Source: Caldilineaceae bacterium (GTDB taxonomy: Bacteria; Chloroflexota; Anaerolineae; Caldilineales; Caldilineaceae). Taken from it: a DNA stretch of 64,000 nt. The stretch covers positions 6,618 to 70,617 of the forward strand of contig JACKBC010000038.1 of the NCBI GenBank assembly GCA_020634755.1, written 5' to 3'. Within the stretch, counting starts at the first letter, position 1. Each line of letters opens with the position of its first letter. A program made the position numbers and the translations under genes. Under the pieces are notes generated by a model. That model was not told the origin of the DNA, did no database searches, and was given only the letters and a program-made list of their open reading frames with translations. Below, one piece after another: positions 35,812 to 45,208 of the stretch.

Positions 35812-38406
35812 TCACCGCTCTTCCCACTTGACCGCATCCCACGCCACCAGCCGCGACTGATCCGGCTCAAAGGTCACGTCGGCCAGCGACACATAGTCGC
35901 GCTCGCCGCCGCTAAAGTTGAACGTGCCTAATGATACCCAGCGATTGCTGTTGGCCGCCTGGTCCACCAGACGCAGCGTCAGCCCGCCGCTGTGCGATAC
36001 CCAATAGCGGGCGCGCTCGGTGGTGCTGAAGCGCTCTGGAATGTATACAAAGACCTCATAGCGCCCCGGTTGTAGTTTGGGGTTCCAGCGGCCCCAGTTA
36101 TAGTCGGCCAGGGCCCGCTCGCTGTTGAGCGACCAAGTCAGGCTGCCGTTTGTGCCTTCGGTCTCAGTGCGCCAGCCATCTTCGGCGCCGCCGCGCGTAA
36201 AGCCGCTGTCGGCGTCGTCCACAATTACCGCATTAGCCGGGAGCGTGCCGGTCGGCATGGGCAAAGGCCCTGTCGCGCCATTGCCTTCTACAAACTTCAG
36301 GCTGTCGGCCATGTGGCGAACATAGGGCTGGCTGGTGTATAGCACAAAGAATTCATAGGTGGTGCTGCTGACCTGGCGCGGTTTGGGGTATCGAACCACC
36401 AATGCCGACTGTTGACGCAGTTCGCTGGATTGATTGGTGCTGGGCAAAATCAGGCGGGCGTCCTGGCCAGCGACGGTCATGGGGATGACCTGCGGATTGA
36501 CGCCGTAGGGGCGCAATGGATGGTTAATTTCACTGTCGGCAAAATCATCCAGCGTGGCGCCGCTGCTGGCATTGAGCACAAAGAAGCCATTGCTTCCGCT
36601 GTACCGTTCGGCATCATCTGGGCTGGGTTGCCAGGATGCCGGATATTCAAATTCTACACCGAAACGGGAGCTGCGGAATGTTTTCCAATCGGTTTCGACC
36701 GGCTCGATACCACCCACCAGCGTCCAGGCCAGGCGAGCCGCGGCTTCACCATTGCCCTCATAATATTCCATGCGCAGGCGGGTTGGGCTTTCGCTAATTT
36801 CCACTTCGGCCGTATAGGTGCGCAACGGCTGATCGCGCCAGCCGTCAATGACCAGCCGGTCGTTGACAAAGAGCCGTCCGCCGTCATCCACGCTCATGGA
36901 AAAGCGATAGCGTCCGGGGGCCAAGTCCAGGCTGCGCGTCCAGCGTGCGGAAAAATTGTCGCGGCCAATGCCCAGGCCGGGCGCATCATAGCCCCAATCG
37001 AAGTCAATGGCGCGCTCGTCCAGCACGGCTTCCGGATCGCCGCTGAGGTCACGGTTGTTGAAGTATTGGCCGCGCCAGCTGCCGCCGCTTTGGCCGGACA
37101 GCTGCACCCAATCAAGCTGGGCAATGGCGTGATCGCCGGCATCAAAATAGGTCATGACCACATTGACCGACCCACCCGGTAAGTAGATTTCGCCAGTATT
37201 CGTGGTGCGCGGCTGCTGTCGCCAGTTGTCAATCAGCAGCCGATCATCAATAGCCAGCCGCACGCCATCATCCGCCGTGGTGGTAAAGCGGTAATTCCCC
37301 GCTGGTAAATTGAGCCGCTGCGTCCAGCGTACGGAAAAGTTGTCCACGTTGACCGTGCCCGGTTCAGGTGAGCCGCGACCCCAATCAAAATTAATGGCGG
37401 CATCGTTGCGCACCAGCACCGGGTCGCCGCTGAGATCGCGGTTATTGTAATATTCAGCCCGCCAGCCAATGTTGGGCTGTGGCGGTGCTTGGGCCGCGGG
37501 ACGCCAATCCCACCCCAGAATGGCGTAAGCGCCCAGCGTGCGCTCGTAATATTCCATCTGAATGGTGACTGGACCACCGGCCAGCGTAATGTCGCCCGTA
37601 TAGGTGGCAATGTGCTGATCGCTCCAGGCATCAATAACCGTTTGGCCGTTGACAAAGAGCCGCCCGCCGTCGTCCACCGTCATGGAAAAACGGTAATCAC
37701 CCGCCGGCAGCTCCATCACGCGCGTCCAGCGCGCCGAAAACCCATCGGCCAAAATGCCCAGCCCAGGCGAATCGGCGCCCCACTGAAAGTTGATTTCGGC
37801 GTCATACCGCACCAGATCGGGCGTACCGCTGAGCGATTGGTTATTGTAATATTCGCCGCGCCAGCCCGTTGTGGGTTGCGCAGGCAAATCGGGCGAAGCC
37901 GTGGCCAGCGTCCACCCCACTTGGGCAATGGCCGTGCCGCTCTGTTCAAAATATTCCACCTGAATCAGATGATTGCCAAAGCCCAGCTCTTTTTCCGCCG
38001 CATAGGTAGCAACAGCCTGCACGCGCCACTGGTCAATAATCAGATCGCCATCGACCCATAGCCGAATGCCATCGTCTGCCGTGGCCGTAAAGCGATACGT
38101 GCCGGGCGTCACGTCAATGTAGCGCGTCCAGCGCGCCGAGAAGCCATCCACATTCACCAGCGCATGGGGGGAACTGGTGGACCAATTGTTGCTGAGCGAG
38201 GTCTCTTGGCGCGTCAGCACCGGGTCCCCTGCGAGATCGGTGTTGTTCCAATACGCAGCTTGCCAGCTGGCATCGGTTTGAGCGGGCAGCACCTCTTGGG
38301 CATAGAGGCCACTGCTGGTTGCGGCAAAGAAGAAAGCGAACATGACCCCCAAAACGAGATAAGCCGTTGCATATGCCGTTCTAATACCAATGAGTTTTTT
38401 AAGCAT
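35812..38406 (-). CDS. Secreted four-PA14-domain protein with C-terminal golvesin-like domain
   Basis: 864 residues with a signal peptide ([20 protein letters not shown]). Four PA14 domains of about 135 residues start near 45, 185, 325 and 460, each with [23 protein letters not shown]....DDG.RL.V and LDW/GW near the end. PA14 folds usually bind carbohydrates through the D-D motif (DDG here). A ~120-residue domain ([26 protein letters not shown]) resembles PsbP/PsbP-like surface domains. The last ~130 residues are golvesin/Xly-type ([42 protein letters not shown]). Likely a cell-surface or matrix glycan binder. Single minus-strand gene. Confidence 0.78.
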   Translation of the reverse strand: MLKKLIGIRTAYATAYLVLGVMFAFFFAATSSGLYAQEVLPAQTDASWQAAYWNNTDLAGDPVLTRQETSLSNNWSTSSPHALVNVDGFSARWTRYIDVTPGTYRFTATADDGIRLWVDGDLIIDQWRVQAVATYAAEKELGFGNHLIQVEYFEQSGTAIAQVGWTLATASPDLPAQPTTGWRGEYYNNQSLSGTPDLVRYDAEINFQWGADSPGLGILADGFSARWTRVMELPAGDYRFSMTVDDGGRLFVNGQTVIDAWSDQHIATYTGDITLAGGPVTIQMEYYERTLGAYAILGWDWRPAAQAPPQPNIGWRAEYYNNRDLSGDPVLVRNDAAINFDWGRGSPEPGTVNVDNFSVRWTQRLNLPAGNYRFTTTADDGVRLAIDDRLLIDNWRQQPRTTNTGEIYLPGGSVNVVMTYFDAGDHAIAQLDWVQLSGQSGGSWRGQYFNNRDLSGDPEAVLDERAIDFDWGYDAPGLGIGRDNFSARWTRSLDLAPGRYRFSMSVDDGGRLFVNDRLVIDGWRDQPLRTYTAEVEISESPTRLRMEYYEGNGEAAARLAWTLVGGIEPVETDWKTFRSSRFGVEFEYPASWQPSPDDAERYSGSNGFFVLNASSGATLDDFADSEINHPLRPYGVNPQVIPMTVAGQDARLILPSTNQSSELRQQSALVVRYPKPRQVSSTTYEFFVLYTSQPYVRHMADSLKFVEGNGATGPLPMPTGTLPANAVIVDDADSGFTRGGAEDGWRTETEGTNGSLTWSLNSERALADYNWGRWNPKLQPGRYEVFVYIPERFSTTERARYWVSHSGGLTLRLVDQAANSNRWVSLGTFNFSGGERDYVSLADVTFEPDQSRLVAWDAVKWEER

Positions 38407-38512
38407 GCTCGATTCCTTGTTTCGATTTGCCGACTGCTATATTCGGATTCATCCTACCCGTCACTCGCGGTTCGTATAATCATACCACGGAACTTTTATG
38501 CAGACTGGTCAG

Positions 38513-40081
38513 CTATGAGCTGGAAACCGCTTGTACCAACTCGCGCGCTAGCTGTGTGGGGGTGCGGCGCAGCATGAGCAGGCTTATGATCACATAAACC
38601 ACGAGTCCTACGCCGCCGCCCAATAGCAGAATGAGCAATGGGTGTAACTGGGCCGCACTGCTCCAGTTCACAACGGGCGCGATGGCGCCGCACATAAGCA
38701 AGCTGGCCGCGGCTACGCGCGCCAACGCTTGCCCCATTCGACGTTGGCCGATGCCGCCCCAGCGCCGTCGCAGAATAAACAGCAGCACAAGCACTTCCAC
38801 CGTAACGGCCAGGGAATTGGCCAGCGCCAGCCCGCCGTGACCCAGCGGCCCCATGAGCGCAATACCCAGCAAGACGTTGAGCAACCCCATGCTGGCCGCC
38901 ACGATCAGCGGCGTGATGGTGTCCTGCTGGGCAAAGAAAACGCGGGCTGCCACCTCTAAACAGACATGGCCCACCAGCCCCAGCGCATAATATACGAGCG
39001 CTGCGTAGACGGCCTCGGTGGCCGCTACATCAAACGCCCCGCGCTGATATACAAGCTGCACCAACGGACGACCCAGCAAAATCAGCCCACATGCCGCCGG
39101 CACGGTCAAAAAGAGCAGGCCAGAGAGCGATTCGCTCAGCGTACGACGCAGTTGGGCTAGGTTCTGTTGGGCTGCCTGTTCGGCCAGGGTTGGAAAGACA
39201 ACCAGACCAAAGGCCGTGCCGATAATCGTCTCCGGCAGCTGCATAAATTCCCAGCCCCACTCCAATGCGCTGACGCTCCCCGTGCCTAAGCGAGAAGCCA
39301 AGTTGGCGCTGGCCAGTAGCGTCAAGTGAAAGACGCCCAGATCCAGCACCCGCGGTCCCATGAGCCAGAGCACCCTATGTACGGAGCGGCGGTTGAGGTC
39401 CAGCACCGGCTGCCAGCGGAAACCATAATGCAGCAGCATGGGAATCTTAACCAGCAGATGCAGCCCCGCGCCGAGTACCGCGCCCCAGGCCAATCCGGCC
39501 GTTCCCCACTGCGGAACCAACCACAGCGCACCCGCCATAATGCCCAGCGGATAGAGTACGGGCGCCAGGGCCGGCAGCAAAAAATGCTTAAAGCTGTGCA
39601 GCACGCTGCTCTGGACTGCGCTGATGCCAAAAAAGATGGTGGACAGCAGCACAATGCGCATGAGCTGGGCCGTCTCGGCCTGCTGCGCAGCGTCAAAGCC
39701 GGGCGCAATCAGCGTGCGCACCAGCCAAGGTGCGCTGAGCGCGGCCAGCCCCGCCAATATGCTCACTGCAATCACAACCAGATTGGTGATGGCGCTAGCC
39801 AAACGCCAAACAGCGGCGCGGTCATCCTGCGCCACAAATTCAGCCAGCACCGGAATAAACGCCGTGGCCAGTGCACCGCCGGCCACAATGGTAAAGAGCA
39901 GATCGGGCAGCTTGAAAGCGGCATAAAAGGCGTCCAACTCGGCGCCAATGCCAAACTGCTGCGCAATAACCATGTTGCGCAGCAGCCCCATCCCCGCCGC
40001 CAATGCAAATGAACCGGCGACCATCAGTGTATTCAAAATTAACCCGCGGCGTACAGCAACGGGGGAACTGTTTTCAGACAA
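38513..40081 (-). CDS. murJ: MurJ/MviN lipid II flippase
   Basis: 522 residues with about 14 membrane helices. The start is a TTG at 40081; an in-frame TGA lies four codons upstream, so there is no earlier start. Conserved Arg and acidic residues of the MOP superfamily are seen: LRNMVIAQQFGIGAELDAFYAAFKLPD, ATAFIPVLAEF, and QLPETIIGTAFGLVVFPTLAE with the P-x-x-h-x-G core. The C-terminal helices (LALANSLAVTVEVLVLLFILRRR) complete it. It moves lipid-linked peptidoglycan precursor across the membrane. In Chloroflexota the envelope is monoderm-like; a MurJ here fits peptidoglycan or another polymer. Confidence 0.85.
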   Translation of the reverse strand: MSENSSPVAVRRGLILNTLMVAGSFALAAGMGLLRNMVIAQQFGIGAELDAFYAAFKLPDLLFTIVAGGALATAFIPVLAEFVAQDDRAAVWRLASAITNLVVIAVSILAGLAALSAPWLVRTLIAPGFDAAQQAETAQLMRIVLLSTIFFGISAVQSSVLHSFKHFLLPALAPVLYPLGIMAGALWLVPQWGTAGLAWGAVLGAGLHLLVKIPMLLHYGFRWQPVLDLNRRSVHRVLWLMGPRVLDLGVFHLTLLASANLASRLGTGSVSALEWGWEFMQLPETIIGTAFGLVVFPTLAEQAAQQNLAQLRRTLSESLSGLLFLTVPAACGLILLGRPLVQLVYQRGAFDVAATEAVYAALVYYALGLVGHVCLEVAARVFFAQQDTITPLIVAASMGLLNVLLGIALMGPLGHGGLALANSLAVTVEVLVLLFILRRRWGGIGQRRMGQALARVAAASLLMCGAIAPVVNWSSAAQLHPLLILLLGGGVGLVVYVIISLLMLRRTPTQLARELVQAVSSS

Positions 40082-40240
40082 GCGGAGATCTCATTTCAAT
40101 GGCCATGCGGGCCGCGGATTGGATGGATTTTAGGTGATATATGGACCCACAGCTTTCGGCGATGGCCGCAGATTTTTGGGCGTGGCAGGCGGTATAAATC
40201 TTTCAAATCTGTAAAATCTGTGTTCCATTTTGCTATCTTT

Positions 40241-41581
40241 TCACGGATTCGCCGCCAGCAGCTCCGCGGCTTCGGCAAAATCGGGGTTCAGCTCAATGGC
40301 TTGCTGCCAGGCGCGCCGGGCGGCGTCCATGTCTCCCAGCGCGGCTAGCCCGCGCCCGCGCCAGTAATAAATTTCTTCAATGCTTTTGGTAGTGGCAATG
40401 GTGGCATCGGCCAGCGCCACTACTTCCTGTGCGCGCCCCGTTTGCAGATACGCCTCAAACGCGCCAAATTGATACCAGAACATGCGCCAGGGCAGGCCGA
40501 GCTGGCGAGCCTGATCATACGCCGCGGCAGACTGCGCATAGTCACCCAGCGCCAGCCAGCTTGAGCCCAAGTTGAACCAGGCAAAAGCGTCTTGGCTGTT
40601 GGCGGCGATTTCGGTCGCGGCCTGTTGACGCGACTGTTGCCACATGATGGCCGGCTCTAGCGCGTCGCCCACAATGCTCTGCACAAGCGCGGCCTGCTCG
40701 GGTTTATAGATCAGTAAATGCGTGCGGTTGAAGACGCGCCACAGCGCCTCGGTTTCGGCATAGGGCAGGCGAATGCCGCGATAGGGCGCGTTGGGGTCAG
40801 CATTGATCAGGCCGTGCGTATCATACGAATCAAAAGCGATCCAGTGCTGATCGGCATCGCTGTAGCCGGTCAGCAGCCGGTAGTGGCCCATGCCGTCGTT
40901 GGGTTCCGGCTCATGCCACGTCTCAATCAAAACCGGAATACCATTGCTGAGCAGCAACTTCATAAGCTCGGCGCTGCCGTTGACGCGCTGCTGCGCCATG
41001 TAACCCTGGCTGGCGGCAAACTCGACCAGCTCTTCAGGATTGACGTTCTTGTCATCTTCATATTGACGCAGCACGGCGCCAATAGCCGCTTGGTCCAACG
41101 TGCTGCCAAAATAGCTCAAATTCATGGCCAACGTGGCCGGACCGCAGTTGTTCCAAGTCTGCCACTCGTGGCTAAAACCGGTCAACTCGACGGAGGGCGC
41201 CGCTGGTTGATGCAGGGGCGCTGGCGTGGTCGTGGGCGCTGGCGTGGCGGTCTGCGGCGCAGCTACGGTTTCGACGGGGGCAGTTATCTCAACCGTGGCG
41301 AACGCAACCGAGCCGTTGGCGGTGGCCATGGCGGCCTTTGCCGGTTGCGCCCCCGCAATGGCTTGCGTTGACGTCTGCGTTGCATTGCCAGCACCGATGG
41401 ATAGAGGGAGCGGCGTGGGCGCAAATTCCGGGTGTGGTTGATGCGCCGCCCATTCGGCTTGCGCCCGCCGCAGCACGCCTTCCGGCCCGCCATAGCGCCA
41501 GCAGCCCGCCACAATGAGCAACGAGCTCGTTACCGTGGCCAGGACAAAAGCAATGGATGCTGGGATGAAGATAAACTTCAT
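40241..41581 (-). CDS. C39-like cysteine peptidase with C-terminal TPRs
   Basis: 446 residues from ATG 41581 (GGAG 7 nt upstream). An N-terminal membrane helix (ASIAFVLATVTSSLLIVAG) precedes an Ala/Thr/Pro-rich linker to ~145. Residues ~145-320 are a C39-2 fold: WNNCGPATLAMNLSYFG with the catalytic Cys, GMGHYRLLTGYSD with the His, and FDSYD. Residues ~335-446 are two to three TPR units (FAWFNLGSSWLALGDYAQSA, EIYYWRGRGLAALGDMDAA). This type is usually an anchored peptidase facing outward; the substrate is not known. R3 and R2 repeats lie just upstream. Confidence 0.72.
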   Translation of the reverse strand: MKFIFIPASIAFVLATVTSSLLIVAGCWRYGGPEGVLRRAQAEWAAHQPHPEFAPTPLPLSIGAGNATQTSTQAIAGAQPAKAAMATANGSVAFATVEITAPVETVAAPQTATPAPTTTPAPLHQPAAPSVELTGFSHEWQTWNNCGPATLAMNLSYFGSTLDQAAIGAVLRQYEDDKNVNPEELVEFAASQGYMAQQRVNGSAELMKLLLSNGIPVLIETWHEPEPNDGMGHYRLLTGYSDADQHWIAFDSYDTHGLINADPNAPYRGIRLPYAETEALWRVFNRTHLLIYKPEQAALVQSIVGDALEPAIMWQQSRQQAATEIAANSQDAFAWFNLGSSWLALGDYAQSAAAYDQARQLGLPWRMFWYQFGAFEAYLQTGRAQEVVALADATIATTKSIEEIYYWRGRGLAALGDMDAARRAWQQAIELNPDFAEAAELLAANP

Positions 41582-41607
41582 GGGGGAACTCCAAAACATG
41601 AACTTAG

Positions 41608-41851
41608 GACGTACGCAAGTCTAGATAAAAAATTACCCGGTCAGCTAAGTGAGGGGTGTGCATAATTCGATACTCGAGTGCAACAGGTCTCGTAAACCCG
41701 CGTGCGACGCACTGGCCGCCACAGGCACTGTTTTCCGTCTATTTTGCGGGCCAGTGCGACGCACGCTAGTCGCCTCTACTCGAATGAAACACTTATGCAC
41801 ACCCCTCAGCTACGTTGTGCTCTCCTGGCAGTCCACTGGCGCTGCGTAAGT
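41608..41851. repeat. R3 element, copy C, interrupted by R2 copy 2
   Basis: Left half 41608-41649 and right half 41809-41851, ends GACGTACGCA and TGCGTAAGTC. Joined and with one 6-bp duplication removed, the halves total 79 bp, exactly the length of free copy A1 (53315-53393), which reads as its reverse complement. Confidence 0.7.
41650..41808. mobile_element. R2 MITE-like element, copy 2 (best preserved)
   Basis: 159 bp with perfect 16-bp terminal inverted repeats TGAGGGGTGTGCATAA / TTATGCACACCCCTCA. It has a second nested palindrome inside (GCGTGCGACGCACTGGCC and its complement near 41698-41770). Flanked by GCTAAG and GCTACG, a 6-bp target duplication with one change. Non-coding. The rest of 41852-42079 shows no gene. 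Confidence 0.78.
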
Positions 41852-42079
41852 CGTGGAACTGTATACAGGGACAATTCAGGATGCCGGTTGCATAATACCA
41901 TGTTGCATAATACCATAATGTGAAACGCTGATCGAGAGAGCCAGGTTCCTGTTATGAAGCAACAGCGCCTTATGCCAATCTGAGTACAATCGGAATGGGC
42001 CTTACAGTTTAGATTGCCTATCCGTGATACAGTTATTCGGTACAAGATGTAGTAAGTTCTAACACGACTAATGTAAATC

Positions 42080-42120
42080 AGCCGCTTGAACTTCAGAGTC
42101 AAGCGGCTTTATAATTTTTT
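42080..42120 (+). terminator. Orphan intrinsic terminator
   Basis: AGCCGCTTGA (42080-42089), loop, TCAAGCGGCT (42099-42108), then TTATAATTTTTTT. No coding gene ends upstream on the plus strand within this region, so it may end a small RNA starting in 41860-42080 or belong to the leader of the cold-shock gene. Confidence 0.55.
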
Positions 42121-42187
42121 TGTTGGGAAAGACTTCGTTTTGTAATCTACAATTTATTAAATTTCACCAGGAAAAGGAGTTTTCCCA

Positions 42188-42400
42188 ATGAACAATCGCG
42201 AAAAAGGAACCGTCAAGTGGTTCGATGACATTAAAGGCTTTGGTTTTATCGCCCCTGAATCTGGCAGCAAGGACGTTTTTGTCCATCAGTCTGCCATTCT
42301 GTCGGCCGGTTTCCGCAGCCTGAGCGAAGGCGACCGCGTCGAGTTTAACATCGAGCAAGGCCCCAAAGGTCCAGCCGCCGCCAGCGTGCAAAAGATCTAA
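42188..42400 (+). CDS. Cold-shock domain protein
   Basis: 70 residues: [20 protein letters not shown] contains RNP-1 (KGFGFI) and DVFVHQSAI contains RNP-2, the whole OB-fold of the CspA family. It binds single-stranded RNA/DNA and melts mRNA structure. AAAAGGAG (42172-42179) is the ribosome site. The upstream region carries a hairpin, and an intrinsic terminator follows the stop. Confidence 0.92.
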   Translation: MNNREKGTVKWFDDIKGFGFIAPESGSKDVFVHQSAILSAGFRSLSEGDRVEFNIEQGPKGPAAASVQKI

Positions 42401-42458
42401 GCTGCTCGGCATTGCCGAGCGCCGCTGCCCAATCAGCGCGCCAATTTTGGTTTAAAAT

Positions 42459-42497
42459 AAAAAGAGGGGAAGACGAAATGCGTCTTCCCCTCTTTTT
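42459..42497 (+). terminator. Intrinsic terminator of the cold-shock gene
   Basis: AAAAAGAGGGGAAGACG, loop AAATG, CGTCTTCCCCTCTTTTT: a perfect 17-bp stem with U-run on either strand, so it can serve both this gene and the convergent gene at 42574. Confidence 0.85.
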
Positions 42498-42573
42498 ATT
42501 GGGCCAACAGATGCAAGCGCGGTGCCATGCTTGCGCCAAAATGCTTTAGATACATTGGCGGGCCGCAAAATGA

Positions 42574-43764
42574 TCAGATCATATAGCGCAGCCGCAAATC
42601 ATCTACTGGACCGGTTAGGGGTTCGTCAAATGCCGGCAGCGGACCCGCGGCCGGATCGTGAAAGATTTTGCCACGCGCCGTGCGCGTAAAGTAGATGGGT
42701 GACCCCCAAGCGGCGCTGGCTTCTATATTTTGCACAGAACGCCGCGCCAGCGTTATGGCGCTATCCACATTTTCATAATTGGCAATGGCGGCATAGAATT
42801 CATCAATGAAATTGACGGCGCTGATGGGCGACGACTCGGCGGAAAAGGTGACGGCTGCTGGGACGCCGCGTTGCAAAATGCTCTGGGCGGCATTGATAAA
42901 CGGGTTGCGCGCTGGGTCGTTGCGATGTTGACGCAAGTTCAGCACCGCCAGCCGTACAGAGTAATGATCGCGCAGCAGATTGCCCACATGCTGGCCGCTG
43001 ACGTAGCGCCCACGCCCCATTTTATCTTCAAAAAGCAGCAGCCCGTCTTGGCTCACGGTGTTGAATGAGCCCTGGTCGAAAGCGCCAAAACCCACAAAGT
43101 GAAAAATGTGATATTTCTTTTCCCGCAACTGCCGCTGTAAACCCACCAATGTGGGGTCGCGCAGCAGCTCCACAATCAGTTTGCCCTGCAGGGCTAGGTG
43201 ATCCAGCGTATCGAGCAGGCCCAGCCATTCACGCTCCAAATGCAGCTGCGGATGATTCTCTGGGCTGGCAATCATGACCAGCACCCGCAATGGCTGCTCG
43301 ACCACATAGGGTCGAATCTGGTGGCGCAGGTCAATATAGCGGACCAGCGTGGACTGGCCGGAAAGCGCTAAAAATTCATGTGTTTCGGGATTGTAGAGAT
43401 ACTCCCAGGGCAGATGGACCAATTCGGGTGCGTTTTTGACCATGAGCCGAATGCGCAAAGGCGTGCGATCGCGCAGCGCAATGTTCAGGCTGTTGCGTAA
43501 ACAGTCGGCCACTTCCCCTGTGCAAAATGCGCGAAAAAGCTGTTCGCCATAGGTGCGGCTAGCCGTGCGCTGCTGCTCCATGCGGATCGATTCATTCTGG
43601 TGCGGTTCTTGCAAGGTGAGCCATAACGCCTGCAATTCTTCATAGGTAAAGGGAGAATGCACCACTGCCGCCGCCGAGCCAGCCGGTGAATCCTGCACAA
43701 TGCTAAAGAGCCCTTCGTCGGTACGTTCGATTAAGAGATCAAAGTTTAGGTGCTGGGATTCCAT
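42574..43764 (-). CDS. CHAT-domain protein with lost catalytic residues
   Basis: 396 residues. The fold is CHAT (caspase-like): LRVLVMIASPENHPQLHLEREW, YHIFHFVGFGAFD, AVLNLRQHRNDPARNPF, SILQRGVPAAVTFSAESSPISAVNFIDEFYAAI. In active CHAT proteins the first motif ends GHG (catalytic His) and the second is LNAC (catalytic Cys). Here they are GFG (Phe226) and LNLR (Arg278), so it should have no protease activity. The front ~100 residues are a conserved Chloroflexota-type N-terminus ending in LPWEYLYNPE. It is divergent from the PadR regulator. It may act as a scaffold or a ligand-binding decoy. Confidence 0.75.
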   Translation of the reverse strand: MESQHLNFDLLIERTDEGLFSIVQDSPAGSAAAVVHSPFTYEELQALWLTLQEPHQNESIRMEQQRTASRTYGEQLFRAFCTGEVADCLRNSLNIALRDRTPLRIRLMVKNAPELVHLPWEYLYNPETHEFLALSGQSTLVRYIDLRHQIRPYVVEQPLRVLVMIASPENHPQLHLEREWLGLLDTLDHLALQGKLIVELLRDPTLVGLQRQLREKKYHIFHFVGFGAFDQGSFNTVSQDGLLLFEDKMGRGRYVSGQHVGNLLRDHYSVRLAVLNLRQHRNDPARNPFINAAQSILQRGVPAAVTFSAESSPISAVNFIDEFYAAIANYENVDSAITLARRSVQNIEASAAWGSPIYFTRTARGKIFHDPAAGPLPAFDEPLTGPVDDLRLRYMI

Positions 43765-43936
43765 ATATACTATATCGCAATCGTAGTCGTTGTTGGTTCC
43801 GATCTATTTGGGTTAGGTCATTGTACTCCCGTGATTTTGAGACGTCAAACAGCGGTTTGTGAAGACGAGCCCGCGCGTGGATTGGCTGAACTTGTTCTAA
43901 ACTGAGTTACTGGACAATGGTGAAATTTTATGGTAG

Positions 43937-43968
43937 TATATCTAAAAGATACATATCTTTTAGATATA
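43937..43968. promoter_or_regulatory. Palindromic operator upstream of the PadR gene
   Basis: Perfect 15-bp arms TATATCTAAAAGATA (43937-43951) and TATCTTTTAGATATA (43954-43968), separated by CA, ending 11 nt before the start. PadR repressors bind such dyads, so this is probably an autoregulatory site that may also reach the divergent CHAT gene. Confidence 0.75.
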
Positions 43969-43979
43969 TAGCGGTTGTT

Positions 43980-44534
43980 ATGGCCAAACAGCAAAACAAA
44001 AGTCGATATGCAATATTAGGGATGTTGAGCTATGGCTCTATGTCGGGCTACGATATTCGCCATTTTTTTGAAGGTATTGCCGGTTTTTGGAGTGAAAGCT
44101 ATGGGCAGATCTATCCCAATCTCAATGCGCTGGCCCAAGAAGGGTTGGTGACAAAAGTGGTGGAGGAGCGCGCCAAAGGTCCCACGCGCCATATTTATAC
44201 AATTACTGAGGAGGGACGGTGGGCGCTGCGTCAATGGCTGCAGCAGCCGGCGGAGCCCGTGAAAGAGCGCAATGAACTATTGCTCAAGCTAATTTTTGGT
44301 GCCTCGGTGAATCAGGCGGACAATGTGGCGCAGATTCAGGCCTATAAAGTGCGTATGTTGGAAATGATTGGCAGCTATCACATTTTTGAAGCCTGGCAAC
44401 AGGAGCAGAGCAACCACGACCCACACGCTGTTTTTCAGTTAATGGCGGTGCGTCACGGGCTGCGCACTTGCCAGGCAATTGTTGAGTGGTGCGATGAATG
44501 TGTGGCGCTGTTGGAGACAGAGAATAAAGGATAG
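43980..44534 (+). CDS. PadR-family transcriptional repressor
   Basis: 184 residues from ATG 43980. The in-frame extension upstream to 43917 overlaps the palindrome and is rejected. The winged HTH is visible as AILGMLSYGSMSGYDIRHFFE, FWSESYGQIYPNLNALAQEGLV, and RHIYTITEEGRWALRQWL. The C-terminal helical domain (VRHGLRTCQAIVEWCDECVAL) is the dimer arm of the Vir_act_alpha_C type. It responds to a small ligand or stress compound and controls its own promoter. Confidence 0.88.
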   Translation: MAKQQNKSRYAILGMLSYGSMSGYDIRHFFEGIAGFWSESYGQIYPNLNALAQEGLVTKVVEERAKGPTRHIYTITEEGRWALRQWLQQPAEPVKERNELLLKLIFGASVNQADNVAQIQAYKVRMLEMIGSYHIFEAWQQEQSNHDPHAVFQLMAVRHGLRTCQAIVEWCDECVALLETENKG

Positions 44535-44561
44535 AGAATAAGTAACTGTCCAGATCCTCGA

Positions 44562-44607
44562 GGGCTGAGCCTGTCGAAGCCAGGAGTTGCCTTCGACAAG
44601 CTCAGGC
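44562..44607. repeat. Inverted repeat after PadR
   Basis: GGGCTGAGCCTGTCGAAG and CTTCGACAAGCTCAGGC face each other with one mismatch. It lies between two same-strand genes and probably forms a hairpin that terminates or processes the PadR transcript. A fragment with the same core recurs near 51150. Confidence 0.5.
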
Positions 44608-44644
44608 AACACCTAGATAGTTACGAGAATAAAAGGATAATGCC

Positions 44645-44932
44645 ATGACCGAACGTATTATGACGCTGCACCCAGAGGGTAAGCAAGGTGTGAATATTGA
44701 TAAAGCCAAGTATGATATGATGGCGGAGGCGATCATCAGTGCTTTGCAGGATGAACAACCGGTGACCTTTAGCGCGTTGAGTCGCACGGTGAGCAGACGA
44801 TTGGATGGCAAGTTTGACGGCTCGATCACCTGGTATTACACAACGGTTAAGCTTGATCTGGAAGCCAGGGGCAAGATTCTGCGCGTGCCCAAGAGCAGCC
44901 CGCAACAGATAAGATTGGTTGATGAGAAGTAG
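44645..44932 (+). CDS. DUF6958-like small protein
   Basis: 95 residues: IMTLHPEGKQGVNIDKAKYD, SALQDEQPVTFSAL, ITWYYTTVKLDLEARGKI. The LHP-start and WY..VKLDLEARG core is one I link to DUF6958, a family of small proteins often beside regulators. The last part looks like a winged-helix wing (I.R.....Q.IRLV). AAGG lies 8 nt before the ATG. Function unknown; possibly a DNA-binding helper or part of a PadR-controlled unit. Confidence 0.6.
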   Translation: MTERIMTLHPEGKQGVNIDKAKYDMMAEAIISALQDEQPVTFSALSRTVSRRLDGKFDGSITWYYTTVKLDLEARGKILRVPKSSPQQIRLVDEK

Positions 44933-45208
44933 ATAGCGCGTTTTGTGAGTGAATTTACGTAGGTCGCGCCAGGGAAAATCCGGTATAATGAGCGTAAAGA
45001 TTTTTGCAGATGGCAGGATGACTGCATAATACCCAGTGCTGTTGTAAAAGCCACGAATAATTGCAATACTAGGTCGAGAAGTTGACGAGTACTTATAGCT
45101 TTTACAAAGCCAGATGGGATACCAATGTGACAACGCAACGGGCGAATATGCCTTATCATCCAGGTAGGCACATTGTTACGATATGGAGAAGGGTAAAAAG
45201 GGAGAACT

